64,000 nt of DNA, taken from positions 368,826-432,825 of the forward strand of contig VSDK01012950.1 in NCBI GenBank assembly GCA_009767595.1, in the 5' to 3' direction. Source of the DNA: Symbiodinium kawagutii. Taxonomy: Eukaryota > Sar > Dinophyceae > Suessiales > Symbiodiniaceae. This document shows positions 10,680 through 21,401 of the stretch, in pieces. Within the stretch, counting starts at the first letter, position 1. Each line of letters starts with the position of its first letter. The notes under the pieces are model-generated. The model made no database searches. It was not told the DNA's origin and worked only from the letters and a program-made list of their open reading frames with translations. The position numbers and the translations under genes were made by a program.

Positions 10680-11540
10680 TCAGTAAAACATCTGCAAATG
10701 ACAAGGCTTCCTCATTGGGAGAAAGGATTTGATACCAGAAACTCATTTAGATTGTCATGATCTAGATCCCTGTATGGGTTGTGCTGTCACACAATGGGAT
10801 TGCCAAACATCTAGAGCATGATCAAGTTCTAAGACTATCTCTGGTGTTCGCTTTTACACAATCCCCTCATGGCACATAAGATAATGCTCAAATAGTTGGG
10901 ATTAATTTGTCTATCCATTTGGGGATGACTTTGTATGTGAAAATGCATGTGTCATACGGACTTAGAGTTTTTAAATTCAAGTAAACGCAAACTGATATTG
11001 GCAAAAACCTCATCAGTGCATACATGCAAGGCAAGCAACAATTCTGTCCGTATCTACACTTGAATGCATGCGTATCTCTTCAAATGTCATGAATATGCAT
11101 ATGCGTCTCTCAATGCATATGCGTCTCTCAATGCATATATGTATGTGTAGGTGTCTATCTGCATGTATGTGTCTACCTGCGTGGATATGGTTGATGATTG
11201 ACTACAACTGTGACTCTACGAGTCTCGGTACGCAAATATGCATGAGATGCATGCACATCTGAAGTACTCACCTGGATTTTCCAGGCTGGAAAATGAACAT
11301 GGGACCCCTATAGGATCTCTTACCTCGCTCGTATTGAATTTACAAAGGATGATCTCCATCTCCGTAAAGATATCAACGGAAATGAGCAACCGACAATGTC
11401 AATCATGCAATTGGCTAGGTCACCGACGATGATCAACTTGCTGATAGCAATGAACACTTCCCAATCGCTCGAATTTGCGCAACAAAAATAGCCCTGCCCT
11501 GACCAATTGACTCCACAAATGCACATGACGAGCTGTGAAT
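10680..11540. other. Gene-free stretch
   Basis: AT-rich sequence with a short ATGCATATGCGTCTCTCA tandem near 11093-11135; no coding island found. Confidence 0.55.
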
Positions 11541-11551
11541 TAACATCTCAC

Positions 11552-11606
11552 CAGTCAATCCGATGGTCTCTCGGGTGGGAGGACCTGAGTCAACCACCTT
11601 GGTGAT
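11552..11606 (-). CDS. Candidate short exon
   Basis: Acceptor GGTTGTAG/A and donor GTGAGA bound 55 nt reading ITKVVDSGPPTRETIGLT. A plus-strand island immediately to the right (11620-11700) reads WAKTANRDLPIDTEQRW before a GTAAGT, so the assignment is not certain. Confidence 0.38.
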
Positions 11607-11875
11607 CTACAACCAATGACAACACCATCCGGCATGCCTTGGGCGAAAACAGCCAACCGTGATCTGCCGATTGATACCGAACAACGGTGGCTGGTGGTAA
11701 GTTCATGATCGCAACCATGGATCAACAACGAACGACAGCTTGAACTAGTACAGTTGGTTGGTATCACTCATTTAGTTCAGCGAATGATTCAATCAATGGA
11801 TTGGTTTGTGTCATCCTTCTTGTTAACAAACTGCTCAACCGATGATGATTGTGAAAGCCGTTTGGTGATAACAAT

Positions 11876-11990
11876 TGGATGTGGGTCAAAACCCTGTACT
11901 TCTGGTTCCCCTATTCTTATCCATTGTTTTCCCGATAAATTTGTTGGTTATTACCCCCTGTTATGGTTGCTTAATATTGACCCATAGCCA
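11876..11990 (+). mobile_element. Family A MITE
   Basis: Left end TGGATGTGGGTCAAAACC, right end TTGACCCATAGCCA. 59 bp left of the island at 12050. Confidence 0.76.
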
Positions 11991-12049
11991 CTTGGTGATA
12001 CCAAGTTACAACACTGCGATGTGAGTTGAGCTCCCCAGTTTGATGATAC

Positions 12050-12194
12050 CAACTGAAACATTCACATTGAAGGCCATCCTCCCGTTCCAAATCTGGCAGC
12101 CGGTCACCTGCGACCTGGCTACCCCAACCATCAGTTGGATGCTGTTGGAGTACCCATTACCCCCAACCATCTGCGCATGCAGTGGTGTAGTGAC
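12050..12194 (-). CDS. Candidate exon, unknown product
   Basis: Acceptor AACGAG/G and donor GTATCA bound an open frame reading VTTPLHAQMVGGNGYSN and IWNGRMAFNVNVSV. Composition is only moderately coding-like. Confidence 0.33.
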
Positions 12195-12396
12195 CTCGTT
12201 GAACGACCCTCGATGCCTTTGAAGCTTGCAGCTCATGAAAGGCTTGCTAGCCATGAATTTTCTTGGGCGGCAACCAGCCAACCAAAAACAAAGCTAACTT
12301 AAAAATAAGAACTGCTGGTAGCTCCTGCATCTTCCCCCTTCAAAGGGCCAGTGGCCGGGAAACCCCTGGCGCAGCTCAGCTCGCTCCCAACCGCAG

Positions 12397-12552
12397 ATCA
12401 AACGCGCCTTCTGCCCGCAGATCTCGCGACCGCAATGCCAAAGCTCCGAATTGGAGAAACTTTCCAAACAAATGCAGCACCTCGAGCAACGCTGGGCCGA
12501 AAGGCAAGGGGTGGCGGCAAGATTACAGCAGGATGTTGTGCAGGGGGATTGA
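12397..12552 (+). CDS. Candidate coiled-coil exon
   Basis: After acceptor AACCGCAG/A the plus frame runs 51 codons to TGA, reading LEKLSKQMQHLEQRWAE and RQGVAARLQQDVVQGD, a clear heptad-like helix. Other frames are open but lack this structure. A degenerate family C MITE begins 15 bp downstream, so a splice donor may precede the stop. Confidence 0.5.
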   Translation: MKRAFCPQISRPQCQSSELEKLSKQMQHLEQRWAERQGVAARLQQDVVQGD

Positions 12553-12566
12553 TTCCACAGATTATG

Positions 12567-12640
12567 TGGTTGGTGGTTGAACCGCCCAAATGGAAAACAT
12601 ATCAGCCAACCAACCATTGCAAACAACAACCAGCCACTTT
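12567..12640 (+). mobile_element. Degenerate family C MITE
   Basis: TGGTTGGTGGTTGAACCGCC at the left; right end reduced to AACAACCAGCC. 15 bp downstream of the coiled-coil exon at 12397. Confidence 0.5.
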
Positions 12641-12810
12641 TGAATACAGTATACAGCATTGATGAAATGGTCAACATCCCTGATGATATCATACCCTGAA
12701 AAAAACGCTGATCTCCCCAATGACCATGACTCAAACAGGATTAAACATATGATTCATGATGAATATTACCCTAACGATTCCTGATGGCGTATGATAGCCA
12801 TTGGGGCTAC

Positions 12811-12920
12811 AAGGAGGGTAACCTCTGGTAACACGGCAATGGCAAAAATCCACCATTTCAACGGATCATTTCCCAGGGTTTCTCTATAAGATATACGAAA
12901 TTTCCATTGCCATATCTTAC
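12811..12920 (-). mobile_element. Family D MITE, diverged
   Basis: CTCTGGTAACACGGCAATGG at the left, TTTCCCAGGGTTTCTC inside, AATTTCCATTGCCATAT at the right. Confidence 0.5.
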
Positions 12921-12983
12921 ATATATCTATATTTCACACATTTTTCATGTCCTATCCATTTGCCATGTTAAACTACCGGAAGG

Positions 12984-13099
12984 TGGCTGTGGGTCAAAAC
13001 CCTGTACCCCTGGTTCCCCATCATTAACCATTGTTTTCCCTATTATTGTTGCTGGAAATCCCCCATTAGTTGGTTGGTTAACTGCTTGACCCATAGCCA
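12984..13099 (+). mobile_element. Family A MITE
   Basis: TGGCTGTGGGTCAAAACCCT to TTGACCCATAGCCA. Directly abuts the exon island at 13112. Confidence 0.8.
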
Positions 13100-13111
13100 G
13101 GTATCCCCCAG

Positions 13112-13212
13112 GAACCAGGCCCTGCATACAACGATGGCAACCATCCCAAGTCGTCGGCAGAGTTCATCCGCGCCTCGCCGTGGATGAGCCGGGCACGTCC
13201 TGCGGCGTCTTC
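13112..13212 (+). CDS. Candidate exon, strand uncertain
   Basis: Acceptor CCCCCAG/G and donor GTGGGT on plus bound a frame reading YNDGNHPKSSAEFIRASP. The minus strand is also open and plausible (GRARLIHGEARMNSADDL) but has poorer splice sites. A family A MITE ends at 13099, 12 bp from the acceptor. Confidence 0.38.
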
Positions 13213-13229
13213 GTGGGTTTGATGTCAAT

Positions 13230-13555
13230 AGGAAGTAAGCTTTGAAGATTGATGATTTTTTGGGAAAGTGATTAATTGATGATTGATAATTGTTTGATTC
13301 AAATTGATTCTATCATGATTGGGAAAGTGATTCAATGGTTTGATGATAATGGTTTTAAAAATCAATAGGTTCTTTTGGGAAAGTGATTGATTGATGATTG
13401 TTTGGGACAGATTGATCCGTTGATTCATTGATCCACTGATTGCTTCATCGATTCCTTGCTTCATTGATTGGTTGATTGGTTGATTGGTTGATTGATTCAT
13501 TGATTGATTCATTGATTGATTCATTGATTGATTGGTTGCATGATGGATTGCTGGC
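13230..13555. repeat. GATTGATTCATT minisatellite
   Basis: Imperfect GATTGATT/GATTCATT units and repeated TGGGAAAGTGATT segments; the open frame across it is low complexity. Confidence 0.85.
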
Positions 13556-13600
13556 TCATTTTGCACATCTAAGGATTGTTGCAGACATCCGGCTGTCCAC

Positions 13601-13780
13601 CTTGTTCTGATGTAGTGACAACAGGGCGGACTCCATGAATCCACCATGGACACCCGGCCCACGGCCACGCCACCGCGGGATGGACACCCAGCCATGCCCC
13701 GGCTCCTCGCCCTGGTACTGCACCAACAGGCCCTTGGAGATATTGCTGCCGATCTTCCTGAAACCCGGGGCCAAACCGAG
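13601..13780 (-). CDS. Candidate 60-codon exon, unknown product
   Basis: Exactly 60 codons between acceptor CAGACAG/C and donor AACAAG/GTGGAC, both in phase 0. It reads NISKGLLVQYQGEEPGHGW, then VSIPRWRGRGPGVHGGF and a hydrophobic end. One of the best islands in the window. Confidence 0.55.
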
Positions 13781-14039
13781 CTGTCTGAGGACCCAGAGCT
13801 AAGGACAAGTCGTAGATGTCACAGATATTTACAGTATCCAAAGGCCTGTTGTGGACAGAGCCAAGTCATGCCAAGTCAATGCTATACAACAAGTCATGTC
13901 GATACCATTCGGCACAAAGCAGTTGCAAGAGCCAATGCTCAGTCGATGCTCCGGGTTGACCAGTCAATATGCATTGATATGTGCAGTGTTTGGAAGCACC
14001 CCGATAGAACTCAAAATGCTGGCCCCAAGCACATGTTTC

Positions 14040-14570
14040 TTTGAAATTCTACCTGATAATAAATTAATCGAGTATTTGATGTTTCTTTGAAATTCTACTT
14101 GATAATAAATCCATGGAGTATTTGATGATTCATTGATGATTATGTAATTGATGGTTACTTGCTGACTTCTATTTTCAGTTTTCTTGCCACCAACTGATCT
14201 AATTAGAACCTTCTTATGCACCAAGCGAACACGAATAGGTGCCCAGTGCATTTGGGGCTTCGCATATCGAGAGGTACGCCTCAACCGTCCCTACAACTAG
14301 GGTGTGATTCAAAAATCATAAGCATTGTCAAGCATGGTGGTTAGCCATGCTTGACCATCGAACCGAACACTCACAATGATTCAGTGAAAACAAACATGAA
14401 AAATCATCCAAACATCATCCACCATCTGGTTTCACCACTCCCTGTAGCTCTTTTGCTCCCCCTTTAAAGGGATTTAGGGATACCCCTGGCTCCTTAGCTC
14501 CCTGAGAATCACCAGCTAGTCATGTAGCACATCATTGAACCATCACTACCTTCAGCATGACCATCCACCA
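14040..14570. other. Gene-free stretch with a local duplication
   Basis: GTTTCTTTGAAATTCTAC CTGATAATAAAT occurs twice (about 14035 and 14079); otherwise ATGATT/CCATC sequence. Confidence 0.6.
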
Positions 14571-14577
14571 GGGGTAC

Positions 14578-14621
14578 CTCATTGGAGGCGTCGGCAGGGC
14601 GGCCAAAACGGCGGCCTCGTC
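14578..14621 (-). CDS. Candidate short exon
   Basis: Acceptor CCGACAG/G and donor GTACCC bound 44 nt reading DEAAVLAALPTPPM. The right flank is GATGG-rich and the left flank CCATC-rich. Confidence 0.35.
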
Positions 14622-15381
14622 CTGTCGGAGGGGATGGTGCGGTGATTGCTCATGCTGGTTACTGTTTTTCATGAGCAATAGTAGTTAACGGTATAGCCAT
14701 CATGATATTTATGATTAATAGTTAACCCTTAATACCCTCATTGACTGGTTCATAATTAGTGTTAAATAATGGTCAATGATGGTTTGATTGTGCTTGAGTT
14801 TGTGGATCATTGATAGTGGTTGATAACTGATAAACATGAGTTTTGAAAACATCGTGTGGGTTCATGGCGGTTTAAGATGACTAGCATAATGACACATGAC
14901 CGACACTTGGGCAGGATGAATGCACTGTACATAATCTGCTGGCTAGTGCTCCCAGAATTGTTTGAACTCTTGCATGCGGGAGAGATACTGGGCCCACACC
15001 AAAAGCCACAAGCGATAGCCAAGTATATTGTAAGCTAGTATCCAGACTTTGCCCACGTCTCTCACCAAAGAACCATCTAAGATTTGTCCATTGCCGATGT
15101 CATATCTTCTACAGTCGTCACACTATGTCTACCTGGGTTTCAATATCTACAGTCGTCACCATTCTTCACCATTATTTTTCACGATCATTATCAATTAACC
15201 TTCGTGGTTAGAATCACCAGCTTCACTATCATTTCAATTCACCATTTTCACTATCAGTTAACCGTCAGAATCACCGGGTTATGGTTGGATGGATGGTACC
15301 ACCATGGCTACGGAGATAGCCATGTGCACGACCTCCCAGGAACCCGTCCTGTGGTGTGACCAGACTTCCAGCATTATCCAC

Positions 15382-15419
15382 CTGCGGCAGGCTCGGCGCC
15401 TTCAGGGGAGACACCGTCC
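15382..15419 (-). CDS. Possible short exon, strand unresolved
   Basis: On minus, acceptor CCCCAG/G and donor CAG/GTGGAT bound 38 nt. On plus the region 15298-15470 is open (MATEIAMCTTSQEPVLWCDQ), so either strand is possible. Confidence 0.2.
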
Positions 15420-15604
15420 CTGGGGGGATCACCAACCTGGGAGGTTACCCACCATCCCCATGATATTTTGATGATCTATTGATGAATAACAGCTGATCAT
15501 GGCACCAATCATGGCTTTCTTTTGTCAATCAGGTCATATACCAATTTAGCAAGTGGCTGCTCATTTTTGAGCATTGCCAATTCTCAACTATCATCCATCA
15601 TTTT

Positions 15605-15684
15605 CTGGTTGCTGGTTTCAACCTCTATGAAAAATATGCTTGTCAACCAACTCACCATTGGGAAAGTACAAAAAGTCCAACCAG
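15605..15684 (+). mobile_element. Short family C MITE
   Basis: CTGGTTGCTGGTTTCAACCT, AAAAATATGCTTGTCAACCA and end AAAGTCCAACCAG. Confidence 0.6.
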
Positions 15685-15875
15685 TGGTTATGTACCTGTT
15701 ATTGTTGCACATTGTCCCCTAGTATTAGCCACTATGAATGGTTATAACCCCATTGACGATGGTTATAACTTATAACCATTTATAACCTGACTATTTAACG
15801 GAAAATTACCCCTACACAATGCCTAAAAAACCACCAACCACCAACGAGTCATGATCCGTCGTTCATCATCGCCAC

Positions 15876-15990
15876 CTCCGGGGGCAAGCCGGCAACAGCA
15901 TCCACTGGGTGCCCGGCGGTCGGCTTCTCATTGCACGGCAGCGTGAGGTTGGCATCAAACAACACCTGGCGAGAGCAGTGCAGGATCTGC
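15876..15990 (-). CDS. Candidate exon, unknown product
   Basis: Acceptor GCAGCCAG/G and donor GGAG/GTGGCG bound 115 nt reading SRQVLFDANLTLPCNEKP and HPVDAVAGLPPE. Two cysteines are 13 residues apart. Confidence 0.52.
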
Positions 15991-16447
15991 CTGGCTGCAA
16001 TCATCAGGGGGAATACAATGATTAATGAAGATCGATGTAGGTGCATGATGGTGAATGAATGGTTATAAAATCAGGGAAGGTTAATGATCGTTCATGAAGA
16101 TTAATGAAAGTTAATGATGATGGCTAATGGAGGCTAATCAATATTTGAGAATAGTCGTGATTGTAGTCTATCAGGGTAGATGAGGGTTGCATCATTTCTT
16201 TCCCCAGGTGAGGACAGATTTTACTCTGACGTTGCCTCCTTCTCCTCCAACTGCCTCTACACAGGTCCACTTTGAGTGATTCCGTTCGGGATCGAGCGCC
16301 ATGAACGTACTGAACAGTGTTCACACCGACTGGTTTTTCCAAGAAACCAGGGTGCTTGATGTCTCTTGATGTTTCTTGATTTTTGTCCAACAAACATTAA
16401 GAAACCCGTGTGCTCCCCCATAAATCCGCGAAAGTGTGATGCTTCAC

Positions 16448-16521
16448 CAAGCCGCGATCTGGGGCAGAGCGGACCACTGCCCTGCTTGCCTCGCCAGCCT
16501 CTAGGGCTCGCTGTACTTGAA
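16448..16521 (-). CDS. Candidate exon, helical
   Basis: Acceptor GACGTAG/T and donor GTGAAG bound 74 nt reading QRALEAGEASRAVVRSAPD, alanine- and arginine-rich and probably helical. Confidence 0.48.
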
Positions 16522-16559
16522 CTACGTCAGATTCACATGTCAGATAGAAATTAAGGAAA

Positions 16560-17360
16560 GATTCCAATGAAAAAATCTTGTCGGAAATCAATGCTGATGG
16601 AATCAATGCGCAATCCCATGTGTAAGGTTGTCTCTGCAACGATTTACGAACAACAAAACAGTGTAAACAATCATCAATCCATCACTATCAACCGTGATCA
16701 ACTGTCATTTGTCAAAAGCAGCCAAGAATCAAACATACGCAAGAGGCCACAAATGCCCCTGGATCATGTTTGGTGATGAGGTTATGCAACCATTGTTGCA
16801 TGAATATATCTACAAATACATCCAACCATCCGCAAAACAAGGACATGCTGTGAGTGAACCATCCTGTGACTGTTTATTTTCTGAATATTTTTTGAAAGGA
16901 GAAACCCATGCCCACCTGGGTTTATCCACAAATGCTGTATCCCCTTAAACCCTTTCATTTGGAGATGGCTGTTTATTGCTGATTAGTCTCATCATTCCAT
17001 CAACGACCACTGTTCACTACAACATGAATGTTGTTCATAACCATCTTATTTTGGTGGCAAATAATCTTGATTAAAAATTGATCTATCCAGGATACCAATA
17101 CTTGTTGGCTATCCCTATGTTTATGAGCATATCCCCGCATGTTAGGCATACCCGCAACCATTCCAAAACACTTCATCTTCCCAATTTCATGCTTGATTGT
17201 CCCCCTACACATGATCAACCATTACTAAACTAATTAATAGACTCATTCCGCACCATCTGGTCTAGTAACCATCTAGTCCAGCAAGTCATCTAGTCTTCAC
17301 AATTTCATGAAAATTCCCTGCAAATTTCATGGTTCATTGCCTCCGAACCATCCATCCCTG
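16560..17360. other. Gene-free stretch
   Basis: AT-rich, short open frames only, no splice-bounded island identified. Confidence 0.5.
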
Positions 17361-17403
17361 TCGCTGTGTCCCCGCTACTGTTGGATCCCCCCGTGCTGGT
17401 CAC

Positions 17404-17452
17404 CCTGCAGTCGCCTGGCCCAAAGGCTCCGCAGAAACGGTTGCGCCAGCTC
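17404..17452 (-). CDS. Candidate short exon
   Basis: Acceptor ATGGCAG/G and donor GTGACC bound 49 nt reading ELAQPFLRSLWARRLQ. The plus strand is open over 17366-17480 (LLLDPPVLVTLQSPGPK), so the strand is probable rather than certain. Confidence 0.4.
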
Positions 17453-18110
17453 CTGCCATCGGTGGATTCATCAGCCGACTGGTTCAATAAACAACCAATA
17501 CTCAGCAACCAATGGTTGATAACTGATGGTTATTTATTGAACCATGGTTATTTGATGATGTTTATCAACCATAACTGATGGTTATTTTGATGGTTGTTTA
17601 TCCATCAATGGTTGATAACTGATGAAGTTTTCTGGTTCATGGTTATTTGATGGTCATCACCTTCACCCGGATGATAAATATAGGATTTATAGGCTTGTAA
17701 TCAACAAGCAATGGTTGAGAACTGATGGTTTATAATGGTTAATTGGGAATTTTCAAAAGATTTGAAACCACCAACCAGAATAGTTGAGCAACCAATTAAC
17801 CACCAGCCATGGTGTTTGCTGGTTCATGCTTATTTGATGGTGATCAATATCCAATGGTTGGTTAGTTGGTTCCTGGTTGACAAAGGAACCCTACGAAACC
17901 ATTCACCCAACCAACCATTCAACCACTCTAAGTCAACCATTTGCTAACCATTGGGCATATACCACCTATATGGCTATGGATACTAAACCAGTAACCCAAC
18001 CATTAACCCAACCATATGAACACACCACAGGTTCATTCACCCAACCATTCACCTCACCCTTCCCACGCAACGATAACCTGCCCCACTGCTGGCGCCAGCC
18101 AAATGCTCAC

Positions 18111-18175
18111 CTTCGGCGGCTTCTCCCAGTCGGCTGCGACACCTGGAGCAGATGCGGTAGGGGTGAAGCGTCATG
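18111..18175 (-). CDS. Candidate exon with CSRC motif
   Basis: A strong donor GAAG/GTGAGC follows a frame reading RICSRCRSRLGEAAE. The acceptor is either CTCCAG/G at 18142 or further right. Flanks are textbook: CAACC-rich on the left (17880-18070) and GGATGG-rich on the right (18180-18420). Confidence 0.42.
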
Positions 18176-18494
18176 CGTTGCAAGGGATGGGTAAGGGATG
18201 GTTAAGGGATGGTTAAGGGTTAATGCATGGTGAAATGGTGGTGGTTGATCCATGGTGACATGGTGCTGCTGGTTGGAAAAATATGGTGAATGATTGCTGA
18301 ATCAACTGGTTAATTATGGCTTAATTGATGGTGAAAATGCGTAGTTCATGGTGAATCAGTGATTGAAAAGAGGTGTGAATGGTGAATTTAATGGTTAACT
18401 CTGGGCGGATTCATGGTTCGGATAATCGATGATCGCTGCATTCATGGCGAATGAATGACACGCAATGGATAGTGATAGTCAATCAAATGGTTAC

Positions 18495-18557
18495 TGAGCT
18501 AGCCTGCTCCTGGGCCGTTTCGATCGCAGCTGCCCGGACCTGTCCATCTACCAGGAT
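18495..18557 (-). CDS. Candidate 21-codon exon
   Basis: Acceptor TTTCAAG/A and donor GTAACC bound exactly 21 codons in phase 0 reading ILVDGQVRAAAIETAQEQA. Confidence 0.5.
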
Positions 18558-18841
18558 CTTGAAAGCACCCGCTCCGAAATTCCCAAATGATCGCTGTGAC
18601 AAAATCAGAGAATTTTTTGGTGGTTTTGATATAGGGAAATGTTCATTATGGTGATGACTATCATTAATCAGTGAAAGATCATTTGTGAAGTGATGAACGA
18701 CTTTCAAAAAATTCGATGGTTTGATGATGGGTACTTGAGGCAGTTTGAAAGGGACATGCTGATTGATTTTGATGGTGTTGTTAAAACGTCCGTCAATCAT
18801 AACTGGCTAATATGGTGCTTTCTGAAGATCGGGGACCGCAA

Positions 18842-18931
18842 CTTTATGGATGGTTGATTACTGTACTATAAATGGCTTGTCAATAAAGGATGATAACTGG
18901 GGGTACCCCCATTCCAAGCAACCACCATACG
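18842..18931 (-). mobile_element. Partial family B MITE
   Basis: Interior CTATAAATGGCTTG ... GGATGATAACTGGGGGTACC and a right end AAGCAACCACCATA; the left end is missing. Confidence 0.5.
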
Positions 18932-19005
18932 CTTGAGAAATCAGCCGTTTGCCGACACGGTTCGGAACATCCTTGGCTTTTCATATAGATATCTTATATT
19001 ATAGA

Positions 19006-19187
19006 CTATGGGTCAAAACCCTGTACCCGAGGTTCCCAAATCAGTACCCATTGTTTTCNNNNNNNNNNNNNNNNNNNNNNNNNNNNNNNNNNNNNNNNNN
19101 NNNNNNNNNNNNNNNNNNNNNNNNTTCCCTACAGTTTTGTTGGTCATTATCCACCGTCGTTGGTGATTAATATTGACCCATAGCCAT
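19006..19187 (+). mobile_element. Family A MITE interrupted by an assembly gap
   Basis: Left part CTATGGGTCAAAACCCTG and right part TATTGACCCATAGCCA match the family; 66 Ns lie inside. Confidence 0.7.
19059..19124. other. Assembly gap (66 N)
   Basis: Run of N within a family A MITE; the true gap length is probably only the missing middle of the element. Confidence 0.95.
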
Positions 19188-19585
19188 ACAGATGTAAACC
19201 TAAGAAATGGCCATCATATCTCAATCAGCGAAAGTCTCAGAGCTACATTTTCAACCATGACCCACAGTGGTCAACCGGTCAACCGTCGTCAAACATTATT
19301 GCCATGTACAAACATGCAGTCATAATCACTAGAAGCCAAGCGGAACTCACACTAACCACAATGGCAACCATTACTGAGTATTGCTCATCATCAATGAAGC
19401 CTCAAGAAACATGGTTCAACAACTCTGTTTGCTTGTATTTATGCATATCTATTCATTAACCGTGGTTTATAAGTCAACTAGGCATCAGTTGTTCATTCAC
19501 CAGCATCAATCATCAACCATGAAAATGTCATGAACCAACGTGGATAACCATCATTTCATCAGCAACACCTGCTGCGGATAGGCAC

Positions 19586-19635
19586 CTGCTGGATTCCATG
19601 ATGTCCAGTAACTTCCTAGGTGGAGCAGCCGTCAG
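19586..19635 (-). CDS. Candidate short exon
   Basis: Acceptor GACGTAG/C and donor GTGCCT bound 50 nt reading LTAAPPRKLLDIMESS. CCATC-rich sequence precedes it on plus and GATGG/GGTT-rich sequence follows. Confidence 0.4.
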
Positions 19636-19710
19636 CTACGTCCGATCATGAAACTTGATGTGAGGTGAACCGAGGATGCGGATCAATCATGGTTGATAAC
19701 TCCGGTAATA

Positions 19711-19828
19711 TGGCTGTGGGTCAGTTCACCCTTAGTTCCCCTCATTCCCTACCATGAACCGTTATTTTCCCTATCATTGTTGGTTCGTATCCCCTATAAA
19801 ATGGATGGCAACTATTGACCCATAGCCA
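19711..19828 (+). mobile_element. Family A MITE
   Basis: TGGCTGTGGGTCAGTTCACC to TTGACCCATAGCCA. Confidence 0.78.
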
Positions 19829-19829
19829 C

Positions 19830-21400
19830 ATTGACACTGGAATATGAATCCCACTTCCATATGTTTTCTAATTGGCGGGGCACAAACCACAGATGTGGGG
19901 TTGGAAATAAATATGTGTTGGGTTGGATTTTTTTTCAAAAATCGAAGGACATGAGCGTCCATCAACAAAACATATAGATGTCCGCATACTTCCAACATGT
20001 TGATACTGGATGCCTTTAGTGCGTAATTGTGTGTGTAAAGATACTAAACAATTAGTGATACAGTTAGTGTATCTGTGGACATAGGTAAGTCAAGTCTAGA
20101 AAACAATATCCGGCATAGTCAAGCGCAAGAAAAACGTGAAAACATGGTGGACCATCACCATGGCAGCCTTGATATCAATACCTCACAAGTCCACTCCATG
20201 TTTTTGTAAAAATATGTCACTGCTTGTTTGCCAAGATTGTTCAAAAAAAACGCAAACCAACCAAGAAACTCAACCACGCAGCGTTCACCACAAACCATCA
20301 AAATGAATCACGGTTCGAAGCATGCAATCAAACATCATTCGAAACTAGGCCATCAGTTATAATGCCTAATTGCAATACCTCATTCTAATGGGCAATACCT
20401 CATTCTAATGGGCAATAATGGGTAATGATGTCTAATTGGATCACGAATCAAATGTCTACTTGAGACTTAACCAATGCTTCATGAAATATCTACATTCAAT
20501 CATTCTTGATATTTGATAATTTTGGAGTGAACGCGGAATTAACATTCACTAAAAATTGATTGTTGGCGAACGAAATCTGCACTGATGGTAAGTAATTCGA
20601 ATAGTGGATGTTTTGTAAATAGTGTTCGGTGTTATTATCTCACTCTTGCTCAGTTGACAGTACTGTAATCAATCTAAGGTAATTGGTAATACTAGTTGAT
20701 TCACGGCGAATCATGATGAACTAATGCCTAAACTAATTTTGTTTCACGATTTCTGCGGGGTGTGTTATTTCCAACACACCAGCCCTACTCGAGAAACGCT
20801 GGCACGCAAAAAAACGGAAAAAAAAACAACATATATACTTAAATATCTCAAATATACTTGATTATACTTAAGCATACTTCAATATACCTAATTAATCATC
20901 ATTACATCCAAAAATGGGTCATAGCTAACCATCCAACGATGGCTGTGAACAAAACGTCTCAACGCTTTGTCCATTCTTAGGATTGGTTCACAGCCAGGGT
21001 ACCGTCCTGCAAGGGGCGACTAGCATGTCACAGGATCAAACAACAAAATGGCGAAGCGCTGCTTGGATTCATGATGGCTTCATGATGCTTAACGATGCTT
21101 AATGATGGTTTAATGATCAAACAACAGGATAACGGACAATTCATCACGGCTTAATGATGGCCACCAAGGAGTCCATAACTGCTAAGGCGGAAAAAACAAT
21201 GCTACTAACGCGGAGTCAGTCCATGATAGCAAACAATGCTACGAACTGCTATTGGTGCTACCAACTGTAGTAGTGGTTTGCTAACAATTCATGCTTGATA
21301 TGAGAGAATCATGGGTTGTTATTTGTTCATCAGCAACTGTTGGTAAAGGATATGCTGATTGATGGCGAACAAGGGGAGATAATAAGCAACTCCGGGATCG
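19830..21400. other. Gene-free stretch downstream of RCC1-like B
   Basis: About 1.5 kb of AT-rich sequence with ATGATGG/AATAC CTCATTC repeats (a 20-bp direct repeat near 20380-20410). Probably the 3' flank of the gene at 21402. Confidence 0.5.
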
Positions 21401-21401
21401 G

